Shown in pieces: positions 18,082-27,005 of a stretch of 64,000 bases of DNA (positions are counted from its first letter, which is position 1; every line of letters begins with the position of its first letter). Made by a program: the position numbers and the translations under genes. Source of the DNA: Lutibacter sp. (GTDB lineage: Bacteria; Bacteroidota; Bacteroidia; Flavobacteriales; Flavobacteriaceae); assembly GCF_030692605.1 (NCBI RefSeq), contig NZ_JAUYUD010000049.1, positions 62,001 to 126,000 of the forward strand, written 5' to 3'. The notes below the pieces were generated by a model. That model had not been told where the DNA came from, did not search any database, and saw only the letters and a list, made by a program, of their open reading frames with translations.

Positions 18082-18648
18082 ATGGCAACAACATCAGATA
18101 TTCGAAATGGATTATGCATAAAATACAATAATGATATTTTTAAAGTTATAGAATTTTTACACGTAAAACCGGGTAAAGGTCCGGCATTTGTTAGAACAAA
18201 ATTAAAAAGTTTATCTTCTGGAAAAGTTTTAGATAACACCTTTCCTGCTGGAAGAAAAATAGAAGATATCCGAGTTGAAACTCATAAATTTCAGTACTTG
18301 TATCCTGAAGGAGATATGTATCATTTTATGAATACGGAAGATTATCAACAAATTACATTGCACAGAGATATTTTGGATGCGCCAGACTTATTAAAAGAAG
18401 GAGAGGTTGTTACTGTTCAAATTAATACTGAAGATAATTTGCCACTGTCTGTAGATATGCCTTTAAGCGTTGTTCTCGAAATTATACATACAGAACAAGG
18501 TGTAAAAGGGAATACAGCAACTAATGCTACTAAACCTGCGACTGTTGAAACTGGTGCAATAATTAATGTTCCCTTGTTTATAAATGAAGGAGATAAAATT
18601 AAAGTTGATACGGCAAAAGGTTCTTATTTAGAACGTGTAAAGGAGTAA
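18082..18648 (+). CDS. efp: Elongation factor P
   Basis: EF-P helps the ribosome make consecutive Pro-Pro bonds. The 188-residue length is normal. Domain I ends with VKPGKGPAFVRTKLK, whose loop holds the conserved lysine (about residue 32) that is modified in many species; domains II and III follow (RVETHKFQYLYPEGDMYHFMN and PLFINEGDKIKVDTAKGSYLERV). The 70-base gap upstream has no clear promoter, so it may be part of the lpx operon. It ends two bases before the second lpxD-like gene. Confidence 0.96.
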   Translation: MATTSDIRNGLCIKYNNDIFKVIEFLHVKPGKGPAFVRTKLKSLSSGKVLDNTFPAGRKIEDIRVETHKFQYLYPEGDMYHFMNTEDYQQITLHRDILDAPDLLKEGEVVTVQINTEDNLPLSVDMPLSVVLEIIHTEQGVKGNTATNATKPATVETGAIINVPLFINEGDKIKVDTAKGSYLERVKE

Positions 18649-18650
18649 TT

Positions 18651-19574
18651 ATGAATTTTCCAAGGTTACATAGTTTAAAAGAAATTGCTGCTTTTTTAAA
18701 TATTGAATTTATTGGATCACCCGATTTTCAAATAAAAGGCTTAAATGAAATTCATGTGGTTGAAGAGGGAGATATTGTTTTTGTTGATCATCCTAAATAT
18801 TACGATAAAGCACTACTTTCTAAAGCATCGGTGGTTTTAATTAATAAAAAGGTGGATTGTCCAAAAGGCAAGGCTTTGTTAATTTCAGAAGATCCTTTTA
18901 ATGATTTTAATAAATTAACAAAACATTTTGTGCCCTTTTTATCATCTTCAACTTCAATTTCTACAACGTCTATAATTGGACTAAATACAATTATTCAACC
19001 AAATGTTTTTATTGGAAACAATGTAAAAATTGGAGATAATTGTGTAATTCATTCTAATGTAAGTATTTATGATGGTAGTATCATTGGTAATAATGTTATC
19101 ATTCATGCAGGAAGTGTTTTAGGTGCAGATGCTTTTTATTATAAAAAAAGACCAGAAGGGTATGATAAATTAATTTCAGGTGGTGGAATTTTAATTGAAG
19201 ACAATGTAGATATTGGTGCCCTTTGCACCATTGATAGGGGAGTTACGGGATTAACAACCATTAAAAATGGAACTAAAATAGATAATCAGGTTCAAATTGG
19301 CCATGATACAGTAATAGGGGAAAGATGTTTAATTGCAGCGCAAACCGGTGTAGCTGGATGTGTAATAATTGAAGATGAAGTAACTATATGGGGACAAGTT
19401 GGTACAAATAGCGGTATTACAATTGGTAAAGGAGCAATTATACTTGGACAAACAGGTGTTACAAAATCAATTGCTGGTAATAAAACCTATTTTGGAACAC
19501 CCATAGAAGAATCAAGAAAAAAATTGAAAGAAATAGCAGAAATAAAGCGATTAATTAAGGATAAAAAAGAATAA
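18651..19574 (+). CDS. Second LpxD-like N-acyltransferase
   Basis: The 307-residue protein is a paralogue of LpxD in this window. The N-terminal domain (LHSLKEIAAFLNIEFIGS..EGDIVFVDHPKYY) matches the LpxD uridine-binding region and is followed by hexapeptide repeats (about residues 105-285). The active-site His is retained in QVQIGHDTVIGE (about 218-229). Bacteroidota often carry two such proteins; whether the second works on lipid A or on another acylated sugar is not known. Start ATG directly follows efp by two bases, so it is co-translated. Confidence 0.85.
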   Translation: MNFPRLHSLKEIAAFLNIEFIGSPDFQIKGLNEIHVVEEGDIVFVDHPKYYDKALLSKASVVLINKKVDCPKGKALLISEDPFNDFNKLTKHFVPFLSSSTSISTTSIIGLNTIIQPNVFIGNNVKIGDNCVIHSNVSIYDGSIIGNNVIIHAGSVLGADAFYYKKRPEGYDKLISGGGILIEDNVDIGALCTIDRGVTGLTTIKNGTKIDNQVQIGHDTVIGERCLIAAQTGVAGCVIIEDEVTIWGQVGTNSGITIGKGAIILGQTGVTKSIAGNKTYFGTPIEESRKKLKEIAEIKRLIKDKKE

Positions 19575-19640
19575 TTTTTTCTTTTCATGAGATTGGATAA
19601 AATAAAATTGTAGTCATAATCATCATTAAAATTTATATAA

Positions 19641-20513
19641 ATGAGTGTTTTAGTAAACAAAAATTCAAAAATAATAGTACAGGGTTTTACCGGAAGTGAG
19701 GGAACTTTTCATGCAACCCAAATGATAGAATACGGAACCAATGTAGTTGGAGGTGTTACACCCGGTAAAGGGGGACAATTTCATTTGAATAAGCCTGTTT
19801 TTAATACAGTGAAAGATTCTGTGGATACCGTTGGTGCCGATACGTCTATTATTTTTGTTCCTCCAGCTTTTGCTGCTGACGCCATTATGGAAGCTGCTGA
19901 CGCAGGAATAAAAGTAATTATTTGTATTACTGAAGGAATTCCAGTTGCAGATATGGTAAAAGTAAAAGCATACATAGCAACAAAAGAGTGTAGATTAGTT
20001 GGTCCAAATTGCCCAGGTGTTATAACTCCAGAAGAAGCAAAAGTTGGTATTATGCCAGGTTTCATTTTTAAAAAAGGTCGTGTTGGAATTGTATCTAAAT
20101 CTGGCACTTTAACCTATGAAGCTGCAGATCAAGTGGTTAAAAAAGGATATGGGGTTTCTACTGCTATTGGAATTGGCGGAGACCCAATAATTGGTACTAC
20201 TACAAAAGAAGCTGTTGAATTATTAATGAATGATGATGAAACTGATTGTATAGTAATGATTGGGGAAATTGGAGGTCAATTAGAAGCTGAAGCAGCTCGA
20301 TGGATTAAGTCAACAGGGAATAGAAAACCAGTAATTGGTTTTATTGCTGGTCAAACTGCACCGAAAGGAAGAACTATGGGACATGCTGGAGCTATTGTAG
20401 GTGGAGCTGATGATACCGCACAGGCAAAAATGGAAATTTTAAGAGAAAACGGAATTTTTGTTGTTGATTCTCCTGCAAAAATAGGAGCAAAGGTTGCTGA
20501 AGTTTTAGGATAA
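19641..20513 (+). CDS. sucD: Succinyl-CoA synthetase alpha subunit
   Basis: The 290-residue protein has the CoA-binding N-terminal domain ([23 protein letters not shown]-like, TPGKGG) and the ligase domain with the phosphorylated active-site His in GHAGAIVGG (about residues 247-255). With the beta subunit (sucC, not in this window) it makes ATP or GTP from succinyl-CoA in the TCA cycle. It follows the second lpxD-like gene by 66 bases and is closed by a strong terminator. sucD at the end of the lipid A and efp run is a known arrangement in Flavobacteriia as far as I recall. Confidence 0.95.
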   Translation: MSVLVNKNSKIIVQGFTGSEGTFHATQMIEYGTNVVGGVTPGKGGQFHLNKPVFNTVKDSVDTVGADTSIIFVPPAFAADAIMEAADAGIKVIICITEGIPVADMVKVKAYIATKECRLVGPNCPGVITPEEAKVGIMPGFIFKKGRVGIVSKSGTLTYEAADQVVKKGYGVSTAIGIGGDPIIGTTTKEAVELLMNDDETDCIVMIGEIGGQLEAEAARWIKSTGNRKPVIGFIAGQTAPKGRTMGHAGAIVGGADDTAQAKMEILRENGIFVVDSPAKIGAKVAEVLG

Positions 20514-20531
20514 TAACTTTTTATATAATTG

Positions 20532-20562
20532 AAATGCCTTTGAGAATCAAAGGCATTTTTTT
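20532..20562 (+). terminator. Rho-independent terminator after sucD
   Basis: A perfect 12-bp stem (20532-20543 with 20547-20558) around a GAA loop, ending in a run of seven T. It separates the envelope operon from the tlpA-like gene. Confidence 0.93.
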
Positions 20563-20582
20563 ATAATGTCATTTATTGAATT

Positions 20583-21152
20583 ATGAGAAAATATTTCACA
20601 AAAAAAAATGTATCAAATATTGTATTTGTAATTGCCTTAGCAATATTATTAGTTCCTACTTCTAGAGAATGGGTAATGCGACAAATAGCATTTTCACCAT
20701 CAGTTTCTAAAGAAGAAAATAGAGAACAATTATCTAGTTATAATTGGAATTTAAAAGGGACAAATACTGGAGATATTGATTTTGAAACTTTTAAAGGAAA
20801 GGTGATATTTGTTAATTTTTGGGCTACTTGGTGCCCTCCTTGTAGAGCAGAAATGCCAATGATTCAAAAATTGTATAATGATTACAAAAATAAAATAGTT
20901 TTTATTTTTGTAACAAATGAAAATAAAGCAACAGTTGAAAAGTACTTTTTCGAAAATGGTTATGATTTACCTGTGTATGATTCAAATAGCACACCTCCTG
21001 AGAATTTCACCAAAACAAACAGTATTCCTGCAAGTTATTTAATTGATAAAAATGGACAAATTATAATTTCAAAAACAGGTTCTGCTGATTGGAGTAGTAA
21101 AAAAGTGAGAACAATTATTGATGAACTTCTAAAAGAAAAAAACCTGAAATAG
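20583..21152 (+). CDS. Membrane-anchored TlpA/ResA-like thiol-disulfide oxidoreductase
   Basis: The 189-residue protein has an N-terminal membrane anchor (about residues 11-28, VSNIVFVIALAILLVP) and a thioredoxin fold with the redox motif FVNFWATWCPPCRAEMP, active cysteines 84 and 87, and the cis-proline in SIPASYLI (about 154). TlpA/ResA-type proteins keep cysteines reduced outside the inner membrane, for example for cytochrome c maturation. No cytochrome biogenesis genes flank it, so the target is unknown. It starts 20 bases after the sucD terminator. Confidence 0.87.
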   Translation: MRKYFTKKNVSNIVFVIALAILLVPTSREWVMRQIAFSPSVSKEENREQLSSYNWNLKGTNTGDIDFETFKGKVIFVNFWATWCPPCRAEMPMIQKLYNDYKNKIVFIFVTNENKATVEKYFFENGYDLPVYDSNSTPPENFTKTNSIPASYLIDKNGQIIISKTGSADWSSKKVRTIIDELLKEKNLK

Positions 21153-21449
21153 AGATTTGAGGTTTCTTCTAAATTATGAGGATTATGATATGAATAATCT
21201 ATATCTTCTGAATCTGTCCCATTGTAGTCTTTTTGTATTTAAAAAGGTAATGATGTGAATTTTTTTACTTTGTATTTCTGATAAGTTTTGATTTAAAGTT
21301 TTCATGATAAGTATTTTTTTATTATTGGTTATTTACCTAAATGACGGATGTAACTTTAAATTGTTACGCTATTATGTATAACATAATACTAAATTAACAA
21401 TTTTTTAACTAGTCGACCCATAAAAACCATTTAACAAGCTGATATATAA
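21153..21449. other. Gene-poor stretch with a tiny possible minus-strand ORF
   Basis: About 300 bases without a clear gene. The only open frame of note is on the minus strand, ATG at 21305 to a stop at 21183 (40 residues, start MKTLNQNLSEIQSKK). Moving to the neighbouring frame near residue 24 gives a further sensible reading (KDYNGTDSEDIDYSYH..), so it may be a decayed short gene. Nothing else is visible. Confidence 0.3.
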
Positions 21450-21654
21450 TAAATTAATTTAACCCGCTGGGTGCAATTAATTTTTAACGATGATTTTTCG
21501 TCACTTCGAGTGATTTTCGATAGAAAATTGTATCGAGAACAGAAAAAGGATTGTTAAAAACGGTTCTCGATACATTTTTTGTTTCGTTTTACTGCACAAA
21601 AAACACTCGAACAGACGTTTTTAATAATTGCACCCAACGGGTTTAATTTAATAT
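21450..21654. repeat. ~205-bp imperfect palindrome, MITE-like
   Basis: The outer arms pair: 21455-21489 (with CCCGCTGGGTGCAATTA) and the reverse complement of 21615-21650 (with CCCGTTGGGTGCAATTA). Inside, TTCGAGTG and GTATCGAGAAC at 21505-21540 pair with GTTCTCGATAC and CACTCGAA at 21562-21611. The whole element can fold into one long hairpin with a short AT-rich centre, has no coding capacity, and sits just upstream of a transposase remnant. The TTCGAGTG..GTATCGAGAAC core resembles a repeat I remember as common in marine Flavobacteriaceae. Confidence 0.7.
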
Positions 21655-21715
21655 TTTTTTATTTAAAACTGCAAGATTTCGTATTTTTATGACGTAAACC
21701 TTGCAATTTAAATTT

Positions 21716-22465
21716 ATGTTAGCCAAGTCAAAAATAGAGAATCAATTTAGTTTTTTTTTCACTTTAGAAGATACTTTAAACCAAAAGCATCCCCTTTATA
21801 TTTTGTCTAATAGGGTTGATTGGCAACTATTTGAAAAAGAATTTAGTTCTCTTTATTGTGAGAATAACGAACGTCACGCAAAGCCAATTCGCTTACTGGT
21901 TGGCCTGTTGATTTTGAAATTGGTTCGCGAATTAGAGAGAAATCTAAAACCCGACTCCATTTATCTTGCAGATGTTGAATTATTTAAACGGGTTCTAGCT
22001 CAAAAACGAACAAGTAAAAACAAAATTTATTCACTGTACGAACCTGAAACACAGTGCATCTCTAAAGGGAAAGAACACAAAAAATTTGAATTTGGCAATA
22101 AAGCATCTTTTGTTTACACCCAAAATACAGGTGTGATTGTTGGAGCAATGGGTTTTAGAAATGAGTTTGATGGCCATACCTTGGAACCAGCATTGGAACA
22201 AACAGAAAGACTCGTTGGAAAAGCTCCAAAAAAAGCCGCAATAGAACCCGTAATCGGACATCTTAAAACAGACCATCGATTAGGAAGAAACTTCTACAAA
22301 GGAATTGTGGGTGATAACATCAATATTATCCTTGCCGCAGCTGCTTATAACTTCAAAAGGATGATGAACAAGTGGAAATTATCTTATTGCCAATTTTTTC
22401 AAAAACTTTATTCTTTAATTAAATTGATGATTTATAAAATATTTTGGCTAAATAAAGCTTTTTAA
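21716..22465 (+). pseudogene. IS5-like DDE transposase remnant with two internal in-frame deletions
   Basis: The open frame (249 residues from ATG 21716) matches an IS5-related transposase of about 440 residues seen in Bacteroidota. The N-terminal part HPLYILSNRVDW..KPIRLLVGLLILK joins directly to LVRELERNLK, skipping about 120 residues that should include the first catalytic Asp. Later GKAPKKA joins AIEPVIGHLKTDHRLGRNFY, skipping the second catalytic Asp region (DRG type); only the third acidic residue (Glu of AIEPVIGHLK) remains. No stop codons are present. It cannot be an active transposase. No clear terminal inverted repeats were found. Deletion sizes are from memory of the family. Confidence 0.8.
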
Positions 22466-22670
22466 GGATTGACTAATTAACTTGATTTTCAAAATAGCGA
22501 GTATTTTGGTTTAATATGAAAAGTATTAAGATATGGAGTAATCATCCTTTTAAGGAATTCAAGGATGAAACTAATAATGCAATTATTTTTTGATGCAAAA
22601 AAGCATTAACAAAGAAAACAATGAATAAACGGTATTAAAACAGCCATTTAATAAGGATATTTAGTAATAG

Positions 22671-22723
22671 AACGTTCTTGAATCCTAAAAAAAAAATAAG
22701 ATAATTTGAATATCAAGAACGTT
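22671..22723. repeat. Inverted repeat, possible terminator of the BNR-protein gene
   Basis: AACGTTCTTG (22671-22680) and CAAGAACGTT (22714-22723) are perfect 10-bp arms with a 33-base AT-rich loop. The repeat lies 22 bases past the stop of the minus-strand gene at 22745. The long loop makes a classic terminator doubtful. The rest of 22466-22744 shows no gene. Confidence 0.4.
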
Positions 22724-22744
22724 TATTTCTAAGGTTTTAGCATA

Positions 22745-25700
22745 TTAGTTATATTGAATAGCTCCAATACCAGCTTCCCAAAGTTTCTTATTAAATTCAG
22801 GAATTGCAATCGTGCTAAAAAAAGTTGCTTCTCCTTTTAATATTTCCCATTGTTTGTCCAGTTCAATTTTTCGATCTTTAGATGATTGATTCACTCTTGA
22901 AATTAAATTTTCGGTTTGATTGATTAAGTATATATATTCTGCAGTAAATTTATTTTTAAAATTTTCCACATCGTCATATGCTTTAGATTTTCGTTGAATC
23001 ATTTTTTCATCCCAAACAGTTAATTTAGTTATAAGTTCATTTCCTTGTTTTACTATATTTTGGTTTTCATCTTTTAGTTTTAGATTACTAATCAGGTTTT
23101 TGAGTTGCTCTTGAACTGTTTTTAATTTATTCACTTTTTCATGCATCTCTGTTAGAGATTCTTCCATTGAACTCATGAAATTATCATAAATAGTATAGTT
23201 AATAGAATCTACTACATAATTAGGGTTTTCTTCAATAATACCCTTAGTACTTTTAACAGTATTCCCAACTTTTAAGTTAATAGTATAGGTTCCAGGAGGT
23301 GTCATATGACCTTTGAAGCTTGCTTCCATATAAGCATAAGGAATTCCAGGCATTATTGGATAACGCATGTCCCAAACAAATCTATTTAGTCCCTCATTTT
23401 TTGAAAGTGTTGGAGCTGGAGATGGGCCACCATCATATTCTTTGTAATTAGGATCTTTAATTGAACTTATTGATCTAATTAAATTACCTGCACTATTTCT
23501 TATTTCTAAGGAAATAGTATCTGTTTCAGATAATTTTGGAAGCTCATAGTAAATTACAACACCATTTGCAGGATTGACACCTTCAAAAGCATTTGAACCA
23601 TTAAAGCTGGGATTATTAGAATTTAGAGGACTTTTCCAGCTACCATAAATAGATTTTTCTGGAGTATACAAATTTACCTTATCGATTTCTTTTTTATATT
23701 GCGCTAAGAGACCTAGGTCATCTAAAATCCAAAACGATCTCCCAGAAGTTGCAATTAATAAATTTCCTTTATGAACCATTAAATCGTTAATAGGTGTAAT
23801 AGGTAAATTCAGTTGAAATGATTCCCAAGTTGATCCTCCATTCCAAGAAATGTAAATTCCAGTTTCAGTACCCGCATACAATAAGTTTTTTCTTTTAGTA
23901 TCTTCTCGTACAACTCTAGTATAGGCACCATAAGGTATTCCAACACTAATATTTTTCCAAGTTTCACCATAATTTATTGTTTTATAGATACTAGGAGTTT
24001 TATCATTAAACTTATATCTAGTTGTAGCAATATATGCTGTTGCAGGATCGTGAGGAGAAACTTCGATCGCATTAATAAGACATTCTTGTAATCCTTTAGG
24101 AGTAACATTTATCCAATTTGCACCTCCATTTTTAGTTAGATATACAAATCCATCATCACTTCCAGTCCATATAACACCTTTTTCTTGAGGTGATTCTATG
24201 ATATAACTTAAGGTACCATAATTTTCTGCACCAACAGCCTCATTAGTATATGGACCACCACCATCACCTTGTTTTTCATCGATATTTCTAGTTAAGTCTT
24301 GAGAAATTTCTTCCCAAGTAATTCCCATATCTTTTGTTTTTAAAACTAATTGGGCACCATGGTAATAGGTTTCAGATTCATGTTTAGAACGAACTATTGG
24401 AGCATTCCAGTTAAAGAGGTATTTCATATTTCGAGCTTCTCTACCTAAGTATTGGATAGGAGCAGCCATTATAGAGGTGCCAATTTTAGATTTCATATCA
24501 AGTACTTCAATAGTTCCTAAATAACTTCCTCCGACAACATATCTTGGATCATCAGGATTAAAAGCTAAAAATGCACTTTCTCCACCAGCAGCAGGAGTCC
24601 AGTCTTGCTCAGTAATGCTTCTTCTTCCAGTTGATAAACTTGCAATTTTAACTGAAGAATTATCTTGTTGACCTCCATATAAATTATATGGAAATAGATT
24701 ATCGGCAATAACACGATAAAATTGAGCAGTTGGCATGTTGGATTGTTTAGACCAAGTTTTAGCATAATCAAATGAAACAACTGCACCACCATCATCAGCT
24801 AATATCATATTATTAGCATTATTTGGGTTTATCCATAAATCATGATAATCACCATGTTGCCCTTCAATAAGTTCCCAATTTTTTCCACCATCAATTGATC
24901 TTAATGCGGGTGCGCTTAAAACATAAACGACATTTTCATTTGTTGGGTCAACAAAAACTTCAGTGTAATACCATGCTCGTTGTGTTAAACGATTGTCGTC
25001 ACTTACTCTATTCCAATTTTTACCACTATCATTAGAAAAAAATAAACCTCCTAAATCTTTTTCACTATCACTTTCAATTAAAGCATATACTTTATTAGAG
25101 TTTGAACGACTAACGGCAATGGCCATTTTACCTTTTTCTTTAGGAAGACCTTCATGAATTTTTTCCCATGTATCACCTCCATTTGTAGATTTATACAGTC
25201 CGCTACCTTCACCACCGCTAATAATTTTCCAAGGAGTGCGCTGATGCTCCCACATAGCAGCATAAATTATTTCCGGAAAATTCATGTCCATTGATAATTC
25301 TACACCTCCAGTTAAATCATTTACAAAGAGTACATTTTTCCAATTTTTCCCACCATCAATTGATTTATAAATACCTCGTTCTTTTGTTGGACTTGAATAA
25401 GCTCCTTGAGCAGCTACAAAAACAATATCAGGATTCGAAGGATGAATTACAATCCTTGAAATTTGTTGTGTTTTTTCTAAACCAATATTCACCCAAGTTT
25501 TTCCAGCATCTGTAGATTTGTACACTCCATCTCCATAAGATGTCATAACTCCTCGTATTGCATGTTCACCCATTCCGCAATAAATGATATTTGGATTTGA
25601 TTCAGAAACCGAAACCGCTCCAACAGATCCTGTTTTAAAGAATCCATCAGAAATGTTTTCCCAACGTTGGCCAGCATCATTTGTTTTCCATAGTCCACCA

Positions 25701-25882
25701 CCGGTGGTTCCCATATAATAGGTGAGAGGATCACCAATAACACCACTTGCGGTAACGGATCTTCCACCTCTAAATGGTCCAATGCTTCGATATTTAAGTG
25801 GTTTAAAAAACTGATTTGCTTCTTGTGAAAAAGTTGTAAATACAATTAATAGAAGAATAACAGAAGGAACGTATTTTTTCAT
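22745..25882 (-). CDS. Large secreted BNR / VPS10 (sortilin)-type beta-propeller protein
   Basis: The 1045-residue protein has a signal peptide ([20 protein letters not shown]) and then many Asp-box/BNR motifs of the type S-x-D-x-G-x-T-W ([54 protein letters not shown]), spread over about residues 60-700, which form two propellers of the sortilin/VPS10 kind. A C-terminal beta domain and a helical, coiled-coil-like region (about 890-1000) follow. Members are often annotated as glycosyl hydrolases but catalytic residues are not shown. It is probably exported to the periplasm or outside. It is transcribed alone. Confidence 0.85.
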   Translation of the reverse strand: MKKYVPSVILLLIVFTTFSQEANQFFKPLKYRSIGPFRGGRSVTASGVIGDPLTYYMGTTGGGLWKTNDAGQRWENISDGFFKTGSVGAVSVSESNPNIIYCGMGEHAIRGVMTSYGDGVYKSTDAGKTWVNIGLEKTQQISRIVIHPSNPDIVFVAAQGAYSSPTKERGIYKSIDGGKNWKNVLFVNDLTGGVELSMDMNFPEIIYAAMWEHQRTPWKIISGGEGSGLYKSTNGGDTWEKIHEGLPKEKGKMAIAVSRSNSNKVYALIESDSEKDLGGLFFSNDSGKNWNRVSDDNRLTQRAWYYTEVFVDPTNENVVYVLSAPALRSIDGGKNWELIEGQHGDYHDLWINPNNANNMILADDGGAVVSFDYAKTWSKQSNMPTAQFYRVIADNLFPYNLYGGQQDNSSVKIASLSTGRRSITEQDWTPAAGGESAFLAFNPDDPRYVVGGSYLGTIEVLDMKSKIGTSIMAAPIQYLGREARNMKYLFNWNAPIVRSKHESETYYHGAQLVLKTKDMGITWEEISQDLTRNIDEKQGDGGGPYTNEAVGAENYGTLSYIIESPQEKGVIWTGSDDGFVYLTKNGGANWINVTPKGLQECLINAIEVSPHDPATAYIATTRYKFNDKTPSIYKTINYGETWKNISVGIPYGAYTRVVREDTKRKNLLYAGTETGIYISWNGGSTWESFQLNLPITPINDLMVHKGNLLIATSGRSFWILDDLGLLAQYKKEIDKVNLYTPEKSIYGSWKSPLNSNNPSFNGSNAFEGVNPANGVVIYYELPKLSETDTISLEIRNSAGNLIRSISSIKDPNYKEYDGGPSPAPTLSKNEGLNRFVWDMRYPIMPGIPYAYMEASFKGHMTPPGTYTINLKVGNTVKSTKGIIEENPNYVVDSINYTIYDNFMSSMEESLTEMHEKVNKLKTVQEQLKNLISNLKLKDENQNIVKQGNELITKLTVWDEKMIQRKSKAYDDVENFKNKFTAEYIYLINQTENLISRVNQSSKDRKIELDKQWEILKGEATFFSTIAIPEFNKKLWEAGIGAIQYN

Positions 25883-26474
25883 TTTAATAAAAATATTGAT
25901 TTAGTTGAATTCAAATATACATTAAACATGAAAAGACTTCAAATGAAATTTAGTATATCTCTAGTTCTTTTAAAATTTTTGCTATTATACTTGTATAGAA
26001 AGATGTAAATTACTCATTATTTCTGAAGGTGCATATGGATAGACAGTACACTATATTAAATTATTAGCCTATTTATTAGATTTTGGAAATATAAAATAAA
26101 CTCTAACAACAACGCTAAAAGGTTTTACAGTTGAGAATCTTAAGAAAGGACATCAACTACAAGAACTTGGAAAAAGAATTGGTAAAATGGTTATCCAATT
26201 TTAAAAATATAATTTAAAAAGTATTGCATTTTTAAGTTTAAATAACGCTATTTAATGATCTTATATTCTATAAATTACATAAATAAATTTACAGTTATTT
26301 TAAACTCTATTTAAATTTTTAAATGTTAAATTTTAAAAAAAAACAGACACTTATTATAACAACTGACGAAAGGAGGGAAGTGAAAGCAAAGCCTTGCGAT
26401 TTTTTAAAACAAATAAGAGTGTGTTAGTAAATTTGTGTGGAATGAATTAGTTCTTCCATTTATAAAATTAATAT
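25883..26474. other. Intergenic region with a decayed gene end
   Basis: About 590 bases with no intact gene. It includes the 3' remnant of an alcohol dehydrogenase (listed separately) and, at 26361-26404, a G-rich patch (acgaaaggagggaagtga, then gcaaagc) that stands out from the AT-rich background. The reverse complement of a related sequence is found near 34714-34731. Confidence 0.5.
26037..26204 (+). pseudogene. 3' remnant of a zinc-binding alcohol dehydrogenase / quinone reductase
   Basis: Read in the frame that ends at the TAA at 26202, the sequence gives KLLAYLLDFGNIK, an in-frame TAA at 26097, then TLTTTLKGFTVENLKKGHQ and a tail ending IGKMVIQF. This matches, from memory, the C-terminal end of Bacteroidota zinc-binding dehydrogenases (..GKIKTTLT..INAENLKKAH..GKIV). 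The internal stop and the absence of the rest of the gene show it is a relic. The upstream limit is approximate. Confidence 0.55.
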
Positions 26475-26483
26475 TATATTTGT
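26475..26483 (+). promoter_or_regulatory. Bacteroidota -7 box before the metal-efflux cassette
   Basis: TATATTTGT matches TAnnTTTG and ends five bases before the ATG at 26489. A transcript from it would start at or next to the start codon. No strong TTTG -33 element is visible; a metal-responsive activator could compensate. Confidence 0.5.
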
Positions 26484-26488
26484 CCTCA

Positions 26489-26932
26489 ATGCAAAAGCAC
26501 AATCACATAAAAGCACTGTTTTTTTTGAGCATTTTCAGTATATTTTTACTGCATCAAGTTGTTCCTCATTTGCATCATCATCACGAAGCTGAGCACATTC
26601 ATAAAGCTACTTTTCAAGTTGATAAACAAAACCACGATACCCATCATCACGAAAGTCCTAATAAAGAAAACTCTAAAAACGATTTATTTGATTTCTTTAT
26701 AGAGGTGCATGTTCATTCAATTTTTTCTAATGAAATTATTGTCAGACAAAAAGAAAATTTAAAGCAAACTATTGTTGAAAACAAGGTTTTCCAATCTGTT
26801 TTTTTAAAAAATATTGTTATTTATGATTATTTTAGAGATATTGTTAATCTCAAAATTTATCAACCTCCTAACAATTATTTTAACCCATATCTTTTATCAC
26901 TCGATTCACGAGGACCACCAACTTTAGGTTAA
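26489..26932 (+). CDS. Histidine-rich exported small protein, first gene of the metal-efflux cassette
   Basis: The 147-residue protein begins MQKHNHIKALFFLSIFSIF (hydrophobic signal or anchor, about residues 8-24) and then has HLHHHHEAEHIH, HDTHHHE and a second patch HVHS, a density of His typical of proteins that bind Cu, Zn, Co or Ni outside the cytoplasm. A longer reading frame starts at GTG 26435, upstream of the -7 box, so ATG 26489 is preferred. It lies 73 bases ahead of a TolC-type gene. Similar small proteins precede RND metal pumps in Bacteroidota, as far as I recall; a periplasmic metal-buffer role is inferred. Confidence 0.65.
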   Translation: MQKHNHIKALFFLSIFSIFLLHQVVPHLHHHHEAEHIHKATFQVDKQNHDTHHHESPNKENSKNDLFDFFIEVHVHSIFSNEIIVRQKENLKQTIVENKVFQSVFLKNIVIYDYFRDIVNLKIYQPPNNYFNPYLLSLDSRGPPTLG

Positions 26933-27005
26933 TCGTTTAGGAATACTTACCTCTTCGGCAGTAATCCTTTTTATAAATTTAGATTAAACCTAAAAATCAT
27001 AAAAA

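Noticed and set aside
22031-22276. Antisense frame inside the transposase remnant
   Set aside because: Low-complexity Phe/Cys-rich translation on the opposite strand, no homology; a shadow.
24565-24795. Short frame in another minus-strand reading frame within the BNR protein gene
   Set aside because: It overlaps a long, confident gene and shows repetitive hydrophobic residues typical of shifted AT-rich code.
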